Assembly: GCF_041260665.1 (NCBI RefSeq)
Contig: NZ_JBGCCT010000018.1
Location: forward strand, 62,001 to 126,000
Length of the DNA: 64,000 nucleotides
DNA from: Catenulispora sp. GP43
GTDB taxonomy: Bacteria; Actinomycetota; Actinomycetes; Streptomycetales; Catenulisporaceae
Direction of reading: 5' to 3'
The notes beneath the pieces were generated by a model. The model was not told where the DNA came from, made no database searches, and worked only from the letters and a program-made list of their open reading frames with translations. Of this stretch, positions 52,455-60,751 are shown piece by piece (the first letter of the stretch is position 1; each line of letters begins with the position of its first letter). A program made the position numbers and the translations under genes.

Positions 52455-53399
52455 GAACTCCTCCTTCGGAAGGGCATCCCGACCAGTTTGCGTCGGTATG
52501 GGCGGACCTGCCTGTCGGCGGGTCCGCCCGCGCCGGCCCGCGCCGGCCCGCGCCGCGGCGGCTACTTGGCCAGCCGCCCGAGCAGCGCCGAGGCCGCGGC
52601 GATCCCGGCCACCGCGGCGCCGGCCAGCACGCCGAAGTCCAACGGCAGGTGCGAGGGGGTGCCGATGAGCAGCCCGCGCAGCGCGTCCACCTCGTAGCTC
52701 AGCGGGTTCCCCTTGCTGATCGCGCGCAGCCAGGCCGGCATCAGCGAGACCGGGTACAGCGCGTTGGAGCCGAAGAACAGCGGCATGGTGATGGCCTGGC
52801 CGATGCCCATCAGGCGGTCGCGGGTCAGCACGATCCCGGCGATGCAGATCGACAGGCAGGAGAAGAACGCCGAGGCCAGCACCACGGCGCCGGCCACCCC
52901 GAGCAGCTTGAGCGGGTTCCAGGTCAGCGCCACCCCGAGCAGCGCGGCCAGCACCACCACCACGACCGCCTGGATCACCGACTTCACCCCGGCGGCGAAC
53001 GCCTTGCCGGCCACCAGCGCGGCCCGCGGCGTCGGGGTGACCAGCAGCTTGGTCAGCACCCCGGAGTCCCGCTCCCAGATGATCATGATGCCGTAGAAGA
53101 TGGCGATGAACATCGCCGACTGCGCGATGATGCCCGGCGCCAGGTAGTCCAGGTACGGCAGGCCGCCGGTGGGGATGGCGTGCAGGCGGGTGAACGTCTC
53201 GCCGAAGATCAGCAGCCACAGCGCCGGCTGGATCGCGCGGGTGTAGAGCTCGGTGCGGTCGTGGCGCAGCTTCTGGATCTCCACGGCGCACATCGCGGCG
53301 ATCCGCGTGGGCAGCACGCGCCACCCGGTGCGGACCTCCGCGGGCTGGTAGAGCAGCCGGGGCCGGGCCGGCGCGGCAGGGGCCCCAGCCGGCGCGGCC

Positions 53400-54310
<911 letters not shown>

Positions 54311-54314
<4 letters not shown>

Positions 54315-54814
54315 ATGACCTCTCCGCTCTCGGGGAACTCAACGCGGTCCGGGACCCCGGCCCCGTTCTCGGCCTCCTCGTGCAGCGACGCGGACAGCGC
54401 CCGCAACGCCGGCAGCGCGGCGTCCAGGGCGGCGCGATCAGCCGGCGACAGTCGCTCGATGTGCGTGCGGACCAGCACGGAGCGGCGGTCCTGCCACTCC
54501 TGCAGCCGGTTCCCGGCCTCGGGCGTGATGCGCAGCAAGGTGGCCCGGCCGTCGCTGGGATCGGCCGCGCGCTCCAGCATGCCGAGCTCCACCAGCCCCT
54601 TGACCAGCGTGGACACCGAGTTCCCGGCCAGCCCGAGCTCCTTGGCGGCCTCGGAGACCCGCAGGCCCGGATGCGCGCGCACCAGCCTGAGCAGCTCCAC
54701 CTCGGCGCCGCGCAGGCGCGGCAGCTGGAGCCCGGCGCGCAGCCGGCGGCGGATCAGCCGGTTCAGGCCCGCGAGGACGTTCTCAAGCTCCGATGGCTCG
54801 GTGGCACCGCTCAT
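54311..54814 (-). CDS. MarR family transcriptional regulator
   Basis: A 167-residue winged-helix regulator: LRLVRAHPGLRVSEAAKELG, LAGNSVSTLVKGLVELGMLE (recognition helix) and RAADPSDGRATLLRITPEAG (wing) are standard MarR blocks. It starts without a leader (TAAAAT six bases before the ATG), and the -10 box overlaps a 21-base inverted repeat, so autorepression is likely. As first gene of the exporter operon it probably lets the pump be made when a drug-like ligand binds. Confidence 0.9.
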
Positions 54815-54820
54815 ACCCAG

Positions 54821-54844
54821 ATTTTAGCTCTGACGCAGAGCTAA
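54821..54844 (-). promoter_or_regulatory. MarR promoter and operator
   Basis: On the minus strand TAAAAT (54821-54826) is the -10 box, six bases before the ATG at 54814. It overlaps an inverted repeat at 54824-54844 with perfect nine-base arms (TTAGCTCTG / CAGAGCTAA) and a three-base spacer, the usual size of a MarR dimer site. Confidence 0.75.
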
Positions 54845-55039
54845 TTGAAGAGGGGGGTGGCGCACCACGGTGTCATGCGGTGAAGCAATAAGGACCTTTC
54901 CACGCCGATGCGCCGTACTGATTCGTCGCGGCCATCGATCGAGACATGGCAGACGCCGACGCAGGTCGACTCGGCGACATCGAACCCTGCCATCTGCGCG
55001 GGCGGCGACCCGGCTGGGGGTTTGCTGGTCGGCGGGCAT

Positions 55040-55096
55040 CGGGCCCCGGTCCCCGGGCCCGCCTACCGGTTGCGCGGTGACAGATCAGTTGTCACC
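55040..55096 (-). terminator. Two hairpins downstream of the epimerase gene
   Basis: GGTGACA-GATCAGT-TGTCACC at 55076-55096 starts seven bases past the epimerase stop; CGGGCCC / GGGCCCG at 55040-55061 follows. Together they look like a tandem terminator. Confidence 0.6.
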
Positions 55097-55103
55097 GCCG
55101 GCG

Positions 55104-56135
55104 TCACCCCCGGGGCGTCAGCAGCCCCAGATCGCGCAGGCTCTCGGCCGATTCCACGATCGTGGTCTCGACCGGCCGCGGACGCCAGCCCAGTTCTCGG
55201 CGGGCCCGGTCGTTGTGGATCACCGGCCGGGGCACGTCCGGGCCGTCGGCCTCGGTGGTCGGCGCGAGCGCCGCCAGGTCGCCGAGCCGGTCGCGCAGGA
55301 TCGCGGCGAGTTCCACGAAGCTCAGCGCCGGGCCGTCGGCCAGGGCCAGGAACCGCTTGCCCGCGGCCTGCGGCGCCGCCATCGCGCGCAGCTGCAGGTC
55401 GGCGACGTCGCGGACGTCGGCGACGCCGAAGCGCATCCGGGGCGCGACGCTCATCGTGCCGTCGAGCAGGGCCTTGATCAGCTGCATCGACGAGCCCAGC
55501 GCCGGGGTCAGGGTGGGCCCGAAGATCGCGGTCGGGTTGACGACCACCAGCTCGGTGCCGCCGTTGGTGCCGTCGCCTGTGCCCCCGCTTGTGCCGCCGT
55601 CGCCCATCAGATCCCACGCCGCCCGCTCGGCGATCGCCTTGGACCGCGGATACGGCGCCAGCCCCGGCGTGTCGGGGTCGGTCCAGTCGGCCTCGGTGTA
55701 CTCCGCGTCCGGCTTGGGCGTGTACCCGATCGCCGCGAACGACGAGGTGAGCACCACCCGGCGGGCGCCGGCGTCCCGGGCCGCGCGCAGCACCCGCAGG
55801 GTGCCCTCCCGGGCCGGGACGATCAGCTCGTCGGGGTCGTCGGGCTGCGCCATCGGGATCGGGGAGGCGACGTGGTGGACCTCCTCGACACCGGCCATCG
55901 CCTGCTTCCAGCCCGCGTCGGCGGTCAGCTCGGCGGCGACGACCTCCAGGCCGGCGTCGTCGGCCCCGCCGCGGCGCACCGCCTCGCGCAGACCGGCCTC
56001 GCGGCTGAGCGATCGCACCGTGGCCCGCACCCGGCGGCCGTCCCGCAGCAGCGCGGCCACGACGTGGCTCCCCAGGTAGCCGGACCCGCCGGTCACCAGG
56101 ACAGGATTCGTCGAATTCCTCGTCTCGACATTCAT
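55104..56135 (-). CDS. NAD-dependent epimerase/dehydratase family protein
   Basis: A 343-residue extended SDR: VLVTGGSGYLGSHVVAALLR at about 15-34 binds NAD(P), and the catalytic pair is in YPRSK. VVLTSSFAAIGYTPKP supplies the Ser region. The general form resembles dihydroflavonol-4-reductase-like proteins. A Gly/Thr/Asp-rich insert (GGTSGGTGDGTNGGT) lies before the VVNPTAIFGPT block. The start overlaps the MerR stop (ATGA), so the two genes form a coupled operon. The much longer frame reaching 56594 is a shadow of the MerR gene. The substrate is unknown. Confidence 0.88.
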   Translation of the reverse strand: MNVETRNSTNPVLVTGGSGYLGSHVVAALLRDGRRVRATVRSLSREAGLREAVRRGGADDAGLEVVAAELTADAGWKQAMAGVEEVHHVASPIPMAQPDDPDELIVPAREGTLRVLRAARDAGARRVVLTSSFAAIGYTPKPDAEYTEADWTDPDTPGLAPYPRSKAIAERAAWDLMGDGGTSGGTGDGTNGGTELVVVNPTAIFGPTLTPALGSSMQLIKALLDGTMSVAPRMRFGVADVRDVADLQLRAMAAPQAAGKRFLALADGPALSFVELAAILRDRLGDLAALAPTTEADGPDVPRPVIHNDRARRELGWRPRPVETTIVESAESLRDLGLLTPRG

Positions 56136-56578
56136 CGCAGCGCCTCCAAACGCTTCATTGTGGCCACCAACCGTTCGGTGGCCACGGCCTCGGCGACGGC
56201 GTCGCCCCGGTCGCGGGCGTCCCACAGCTCGGCCTTCTCCCGCAGGTAGCCCAGCCGCACCCGCTGCGCGGCGATCTCGGCCTCGACCCGCTCGGCGTGC
56301 CGCAGCAGCAGGTCGCGCTGCTCCCCCGCCCGAGCCCGCCCGACCCGCCGGTTGGCCAGGTAGGTGCGCATGTCGTCGATGCCCATGCCGACCGCGCGCA
56401 GGCACGAGAGCACCTCGACCGTCTCCAGGTCGCGCTCGCCGTAGCGGCGGTGCCCGCTGCGCTCGTCCCGGTCGATCGGGCCGACGAGCCCGACCTCCTC
56501 GTAGTAGCGGAGGGTCGGCTCGGACAGGCCGCTGTGCCGGGAGACCTCCTGGATGGTGTAAGCCGTGGAAACCGTCAT
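56132..56578 (-). CDS. MerR family transcriptional regulator
   Basis: A 148-residue MerR regulator: YTIQEVSRHSGLSEPTLRYY then EEVGLVGPIDRDERSGHRRY forms the winged helix (residues 8-50), followed by the dimerisation coiled coil. No conserved Cys for metals is seen, so it belongs to the group sensing organic compounds. It is coupled to the epimerase gene, its probable target. An 18-base perfect palindrome lies 17 bases upstream of the ATG at 56578. Confidence 0.88.
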   Translation of the reverse strand: MTVSTAYTIQEVSRHSGLSEPTLRYYEEVGLVGPIDRDERSGHRRYGERDLETVEVLSCLRAVGMGIDDMRTYLANRRVGRARAGEQRDLLLRHAERVEAEIAAQRVRLGYLREKAELWDARDRGDAVAEAVATERLVATMKRLEALR

Positions 56579-56594
56579 GGAGGCAGCGGACCAC

Positions 56595-56612
56595 ACTTCA
56601 AGCGCTTGAAGT
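56595..56612 (-). promoter_or_regulatory. MerR operator, perfect 18-base palindrome
   Basis: ACTTCAAGCGCTTGAAGT is self-complementary. On the minus strand TTGACT overlaps its 5' edge as a -35 element, the arrangement in which MerR proteins bind between -35 and -10. It also lies in the divergent region upstream of the acetyltransferase at 56651. Confidence 0.75.
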
Positions 56613-56650
56613 CAACCGCGCGGCCCCAGCCGGGCGACGAGAATGGCGCC

Positions 56651-57124
56651 ATGGCCGAGCAGCAGATAACCCTCCGCACGATGACCACGACCGAGTACCG
56701 GGCCGCGACCGAACACCGCGAAGCGGAGTCGGTCCGCGTCCTGAGCAGGACCATGCCGGAAGAACTCGCGCGCGAGCGGGTCGCCGGCGGCACCGCCAGG
56801 TTCCTGCCCGACGGTCTTCAGACGCCCGGCCACCACCTGCTGACCGCCGAGGACGACAGCGGCCAGGCCGTCGGCACCGCCTGGGTGGGCCCGGACCCGA
56901 GCGGCGCCGCGCGGTCGGCGTGGCTCTACGACCTCGACGTCTTCGAGCCACACCGACGCCGCGGCTACGGGGCCGCCATCCTGGCCGCCGTCGAGGAACT
57001 CATCGCCGCCGAGGGTATGAGCGCGCTGGGCCTGAACGTCGTCGGCGACAACGCCGCGGCGATCGCGCTGTACCGCCGCGGCGGCTACGACGTGGCCTCG
57101 ATGGTGATGCGCAAGCAGGTCTAG
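56651..57124 (+). CDS. GNAT family N-acetyltransferase
   Basis: A 157-residue acetyltransferase: LYDLDVFEPHRRRGYGAAIL gives the acetyl-CoA loop (RRRGYG, about residues 97-102), and ALGLNVVGDNAAAIALYRRG the C-terminal fold block. It resembles RimI-like GNATs; the acceptor is unknown. A degenerate -10 (GAGAAT) stands six bases before the ATG. It is divergent from the MerR gene and followed, after 89 bases, by the papain-like gene. Confidence 0.85.
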   Translation: MAEQQITLRTMTTTEYRAATEHREAESVRVLSRTMPEELARERVAGGTARFLPDGLQTPGHHLLTAEDDSGQAVGTAWVGPDPSGAARSAWLYDLDVFEPHRRRGYGAAILAAVEELIAAEGMSALGLNVVGDNAAAIALYRRGGYDVASMVMRKQV

Positions 57125-57213
57125 AAGTCTGCGCGAATAGCCATTACCTCGCCGTTCGCCCCTGCATACGCTCGCTTCCATCACCGTTCGCACAACCCGA
57201 TCAGGGGGCGATC

Positions 57214-57702
57214 ATGTCGTGGCGTGAAACATTGCAAGGGCAGGCGTACACCTTTTACGGGAGGCAGACGCTGTCCCACACCGCCCGGGCCCAGGGCCGC
57301 GGGACGATGACCTGCTGGGCCTTCTCCTTCGGGGCGATCCTCAACACCACGTGGAGCAGCATGGCGCTGTTCACCCCGCTGGACCAGTTGTTCCAGGGGC
57401 AGGGGAACAAGGGCACCTACGAAATGGTCGAGGCCATCAACAGGGACGGCTCGCACGGCCGGATCCGCATGCTCGCGCGCTGGTTCGGCACGGACTGGTC
57501 GACCTCGCAGATCGAACAGAACTTCCCGCAGGCCACGTTCATCACCGGGCACGTCGTCGTCGCCCTGGCGATCGGCCAGCCCGACGACCCGACCCAGCCG
57601 GTCGCGGTCCGTTACTGGGACCCGGCGGACGCGCAGATCCACACCGTCACCCTCACCCAGTTCATGGCCTTCGGGCCCACCGAGGGTTTCGTCAAGGCCT
57701 GA
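57214..57702 (+). CDS. Small papain-like cysteine peptidase-fold protein (putative)
   Basis: A 162-residue protein with no signal peptide. TMTCWAFSFGAI matches the papain active-site CWAFS, giving Cys34 with Gln27 as possible oxyanion residue; His113 (TGHVVVALAIG) and Asp137 (RYWDPAD) could complete a triad in the right order. This is shorter than ordinary papain enzymes, similar to the compact papain-fold toxins and C39-like peptidases. AGGGGGCG lies about five bases before the ATG. The function is unknown; the identification rests on motif order only. Confidence 0.6.
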   Translation: MSWRETLQGQAYTFYGRQTLSHTARAQGRGTMTCWAFSFGAILNTTWSSMALFTPLDQLFQGQGNKGTYEMVEAINRDGSHGRIRMLARWFGTDWSTSQIEQNFPQATFITGHVVVALAIGQPDDPTQPVAVRYWDPADAQIHTVTLTQFMAFGPTEGFVKA

Positions 57703-57723
57703 CACCCGGCTCCCGGCTTGGGC

Positions 57724-58449
57724 TCAGCTCCCGGTCAGCACCGAGCCCCCGTCGACCGTGACCACCGTCCCGGTCACGAACCCGTTCTCCATCAGGAACA
57801 GGTGCGTCGCGGCGATCTGCTCGGCCTCACCGATGGCGCCGGTCAGGGTCCGCTTGGCCATCGCGCCGAACATCCCCTCGCGCTGCGGCGCCGGGATCGC
57901 GTCCCACATCGGCGTGCGGACGGCGCCGGCCCGGACCACGTTCACCCGGACCGGCGCCAGTTCCACCGCCAGCCCGCGGGCCAGGCCCTCGATCGCGCCG
58001 ACGCCGGCCGCGCCGAGGGCGAAGCCGGGGACCGGGCGGACCCCGACGGTGCCGGAGGTCACCGAGATCGAGCCGGTCCGGCTCAGGCGCGGGACCGCGT
58101 GCTTCACCGCCGTGACCGTGCCCCAGAAGCGCACGTCCAGCCGCGCCCGGGCGTCGGCGAGCGCCACCTCGGCCACCGGGTGCGGGGCGACGGTGTCGCC
58201 GGCGGTGTAGACGAGGTGGTCCAGGCTGCCGACGTGCTCGAACAACGCCGCGATCGCCTCCTCGTCCCGGGTATCGGCCACGACGCCGTCGCAGCCGTCG
58301 GGCAGTTCGGCGAGCGCCGCGTCCAGGCGCTGCTTGTCGCTCGAGGCGATGGTCACTTCGGCGCCGGCGCGGGCGGCGGCTTGCGCCGTCGCCAGTCCCA
58401 TGCCCGAGCTTCCGCCTATGACGACGACCTTCTTACCGGTCAGTGCCAT
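57724..58449 (-). CDS. SDR family protein lacking the YxxxK catalytic pair
   Basis: A 241-residue Rossmann-fold SDR: VVIGGSSGMGLATAQAAARA (cofactor loop near residues 10-20), VYTAGD in place of NNAG, and VTGTVVTVDGGSVLTGS at the end. The active-site region reads VTSGTVGVRPVPGFALGAAG, with no Tyr or Lys where YxxxK belongs, as in the SDR at 12627-13385. It is divergent from a TetR gene, with two tandem operators between them, and is probably under its control. Confidence 0.87.
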   Translation of the reverse strand: MALTGKKVVVIGGSSGMGLATAQAAARAGAEVTIASSDKQRLDAALAELPDGCDGVVADTRDEEAIAALFEHVGSLDHLVYTAGDTVAPHPVAEVALADARARLDVRFWGTVTAVKHAVPRLSRTGSISVTSGTVGVRPVPGFALGAAGVGAIEGLARGLAVELAPVRVNVVRAGAVRTPMWDAIPAPQREGMFGAMAKRTLTGAIGEAEQIAATHLFLMENGFVTGTVVTVDGGSVLTGS

Positions 58450-58509
58450 GATCCGTCCTCCATACCGCTCGATACCGACGGATGCCGGTTCACACCGGCA
58501 ACCGCGTGG

Positions 58510-58569
58510 TGATGTCCCACTGAGACATCACCATAGCGCGTGATGTCTCACTGTGTCATCAGCTAGGCT
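58510..58569. promoter_or_regulatory. Tandem TetR operators and leaderless -10 box
   Basis: Two 21-base copies of one motif at 58510-58530 (TGATGTC...GACATCA, perfect seven-base arms) and 58541-58561 (TGATG...CATCA) are 31 bases apart, about three helical turns. TAGGCT at 58564-58569 is six bases before the TetR ATG at 58576. The arrangement suits co-operative repression of both divergent genes. Confidence 0.75.
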
Positions 58570-58575
58570 GGCCCC

Positions 58576-59154
58576 ATGCCGCGCTGGGAGCCGAGTGCCG
58601 AGGACCGTCTGCGCGAAGCCGCGCTGGCGCTGTTCCTGGCCCGGGGCTACGAGAACGTCACCGTCGCCGACATCACCCAGGCCGCGGGCCTGACCCGCCG
58701 CACGTTCTCGCGCTACTTCGCCGACAAGCGCGACGTGCTGTTCGCCGGCTCCGACCGGCTGCCCCAGGTCGTCTCCGGCGCCGTGGCCGGCGCGGACGCC
58801 GGGCTCGGCCCGGCCGAGGCGCTGCTGGCCGGACTGGCCGACACCGGCAGGATCCTGGCCAGGACCGTGCCCCGCTCCCCCGAGCGCCGCCGCATCGTCG
58901 CCGGCAGCCCCGAGCTGCAGGAGCGCGAACGCACCAAGTTCGCCGCGGTCAGCGATTCCCTGACCGGGGCGCTGCGCGAGCGCGGCGCGACCGAATCCGC
59001 CGCGCGCATGCTCGCCGAGGTCGGCATCGCCGTGTTCCGGGCCGCGTTCGCCCGCTGGACCGAGGAGCCGGACGGGGCCGATTTCCCCGTCTACATCCAC
59101 GAGGCCGCGGCCGAGCTGACCGCCGCCCTGGCGCCGGTGGCCGAGCGGGACTGA
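58576..59154 (+). CDS. TetR/AcrR family transcriptional regulator
   Basis: A 192-residue TetR regulator: LREAALALFLARGYENVTVA, DITQAAGLTRRTFSRYFADK is the HTH (about residues 12-55). It starts without a leader at the ATG 12 bases after the start of TAGGCT. Its likely target is the divergent SDR, through the tandem operators. The ligand domain gives no hint of the inducer. It ends seven bases before the convergent azlD gene. Confidence 0.9.
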   Translation: MPRWEPSAEDRLREAALALFLARGYENVTVADITQAAGLTRRTFSRYFADKRDVLFAGSDRLPQVVSGAVAGADAGLGPAEALLAGLADTGRILARTVPRSPERRRIVAGSPELQERERTKFAAVSDSLTGALRERGATESAARMLAEVGIAVFRAAFARWTEEPDGADFPVYIHEAAAELTAALAPVAERD

Positions 59155-59161
59155 GCGCCGG

Positions 59162-59494
59162 TCAGCGCAGATGCACCGCGTTGGCCAGCACGACGTACAC
59201 CACGGTCCCGCCGACGATGCTCACCAGAGCGCTGCGACGCCACAGGTGCAGACCGACCGTCACCGCCAAGGCCACCACCGGCGCCAGCAGCCGCGCCGGA
59301 TGCGTCACCGGCAGATCGCGCAGGCAGTAGCACAGCAGGATCACCATGACGCCGGCCGGCATCCGGGCGCTGAGCTCCCGCACGGTCGCGCTGGAGCGCA
59401 GCGCGTTCAGCGCCGCGAACGGCAGCGCCCGCAGGGCCCACGTCACAGCGGCGGCGACGACGACCGCGGCGATCAGGTAACCGGTGTCAGGCAT
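59162..59494 (-). CDS. azlD: Branched-chain amino acid export protein AzlD
   Basis: A 110-residue membrane protein with about four hydrophobic segments (YLIAAVVVAAAVTWALRALP, LRDLPVTHPARLL and others), the small subunit that works with AzlC in exporting branched-chain amino acids and analogues. It overlaps the azlC gene by eight bases, so the subunits are co-translated. Confidence 0.9.
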   Translation of the reverse strand: MPDTGYLIAAVVVAAAVTWALRALPFAALNALRSSATVRELSARMPAGVMVILLCYCLRDLPVTHPARLLAPVVALAVTVGLHLWRRSALVSIVGGTVVYVVLANAVHLR

Positions 59495-60230
59495 CTGCGT
59501 TCCTCCGTGTCCAGACCAGGCGTCGGGCCAGCAGTCCGGCGGTGAACACCACGAAAGCGGCCAGCAGGAACTGTCCCGGGAACACCCAGCGAGCTATCAG
59601 AGCACTGAGCACTGCCAGCACCGGCGTCGGCAGGTCGCCGCGCCGATCGCGCAGCGCGTCCAACGCCAGCACCGTGAACAGCGCGGTCATCGCGAAGTCC
59701 AGACCGGTGATCCCGCTGGGAATCAGGGTGCTGAGCAAGGCCCCGGCCGTCGCCCCGAGCACCCAGTACAGGTGCAGCAACACCTGAAGCCACACGATCC
59801 GCCGGCCCGGCCAGTGCGCTGCCTTCTCGGCGGTCGTCAGCGCGTAGGCCTCATCGGTCATCGCGAAGGTGCTGTAGGCCTTGGCCGCGCGGCCCTGCAC
59901 CCGGTGCAGCGGGAAGGACAGCGAGTAGAACACGTGCCGGACGTTCACCAGGAACGCGGTCAGCGCGATGGTCGCCAGCGGGACCGCCGCCACGGCCAGC
60001 GGCACCAGCAAGAACTCCAGCGACCCCGCGTAGATCACGCTGGTGAACAGGATCGCGCACCACCACGGCAGCCCGGCGTGCGTGACCACCACCCCGAAGG
60101 CCACGCCGAGCGGCACCAGCCCGAGCCCGACCGACGCCGAGTCCCGCAGCGCCGCGCCGGCCTGCGAGCGACGCCCCGGGCCGGCCACCGCCGTGACCGG
60201 GGCGTCCGCGACCACCACACCAGTTCCCAT
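59487..60230 (-). CDS. azlC: Branched-chain amino acid exporter AzlC
   Basis: A 247-residue membrane protein with several hydrophobic segments; GLVPLGVAFGVVVTHAGLPW, FTSVIYAGSLEFLLVPLA and FLVNVRHVFYSLSFPL are AzlC family blocks. With AzlD it forms an exporter for branched-chain amino acids. It starts without a leader (TAGAAT at 60237-60242, six bases before the ATG) and is divergent from an Lrp-type regulator, matching the known azl loci in which an Lrp homologue (AzlB) represses export. Confidence 0.92.
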   Translation of the reverse strand: MGTGVVVADAPVTAVAGPGRRSQAGAALRDSASVGLGLVPLGVAFGVVVTHAGLPWWCAILFTSVIYAGSLEFLLVPLAVAAVPLATIALTAFLVNVRHVFYSLSFPLHRVQGRAAKAYSTFAMTDEAYALTTAEKAAHWPGRRIVWLQVLLHLYWVLGATAGALLSTLIPSGITGLDFAMTALFTVLALDALRDRRGDLPTPVLAVLSALIARWVFPGQFLLAAFVVFTAGLLARRLVWTRRNADA

Positions 60231-60236
60231 GGCGAA

Positions 60237-60286
60237 ATTCTAGGAAGAATCGCGCCTAATTTGGTTTCCGATTGTGGCTCTACACT
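60237..60286. promoter_or_regulatory. Divergent leaderless promoters of azlC and the Lrp gene
   Basis: Minus strand: TAGAAT (60237-60242), six bases, then the azlC ATG. Plus strand: TACACT (60281-60286), six bases, then the Lrp ATG at 60293. Only 62 bases separate the two start codons, so one bound regulator would affect both. Confidence 0.6.
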
Positions 60287-60292
60287 GGCCTG

Positions 60293-60751
60293 ATGAGCAA
60301 TGAAGTGAGCCTCGACGCCATCGATCGAGAAATTTTGTTCCACCTGCGCGCGGACGGCCGCCTGACCAACGTCGAACTCGCCAAGCGCGTCGGCCTCACC
60401 CCGCCGCCGTGCCTGCGCCGGGTCAAGCGGCTGGAGGACGCCGGCGTCATCAGCGGCTACCGCGCCGTCATCGACCCGCGGGCGCTGGGCCGGGGCCTGG
60501 AGGTCCTGGTGGACGTCGAGGTCAGCGCCACCGACCGCAAGAGCTTCGAGGAGTTCGAACGCATCGTGGTCGCCTACGAGGAGGTCACCGAGCTGCGGCG
60601 GCTATTCGGGCGGCCCGACTACTTCCTGCGCGTCGCGGTCGCCGACCACGCCGCCTACGAGGTGTTCCTGACCACCAAGCTCAGCGGTCTGCCCGGGGTG
60701 CTGCGGCTGACCTCGCACCTGACGATGAAGGAGCTCAAGACCGAGGCCTGA
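60293..60751 (+). CDS. Lrp/AsnC family transcriptional regulator
   Basis: A 152-residue regulator: LDAIDREILFHLRADGRLTN and VELAKRVGLTPPPCLRRVKR are the HTH (residues 7-50), and the rest is the RAM ligand domain (LVDVEVSATDRKSFEEFERI). It is divergent from azlC and probably represses azlCD until branched-chain amino acids accumulate. Its 3' end overlaps the convergent WD40 gene by 17 bases. Confidence 0.92.
   Translation: MSNEVSLDAIDREILFHLRADGRLTNVELAKRVGLTPPPCLRRVKRLEDAGVISGYRAVIDPRALGRGLEVLVDVEVSATDRKSFEEFERIVVAYEEVTELRRLFGRPDYFLRVAVADHAAYEVFLTTKLSGLPGVLRLTSHLTMKELKTEA

Noticed and set aside
51678..53324. Apparent fusion of the DUF1269 protein with a 290-residue N-terminal extension
   Set aside because: The extension is an out-of-frame reading of the ABC permease gene. 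A GTG with a strong AAGGAGGAG site starts DUF1269 at 52454.
55104..56594. A longer epimerase frame covering the MerR gene
   Set aside because: The extra part is the MerR gene in another frame. The ATG at 56135 overlaps the MerR stop and begins the Rossmann fold.
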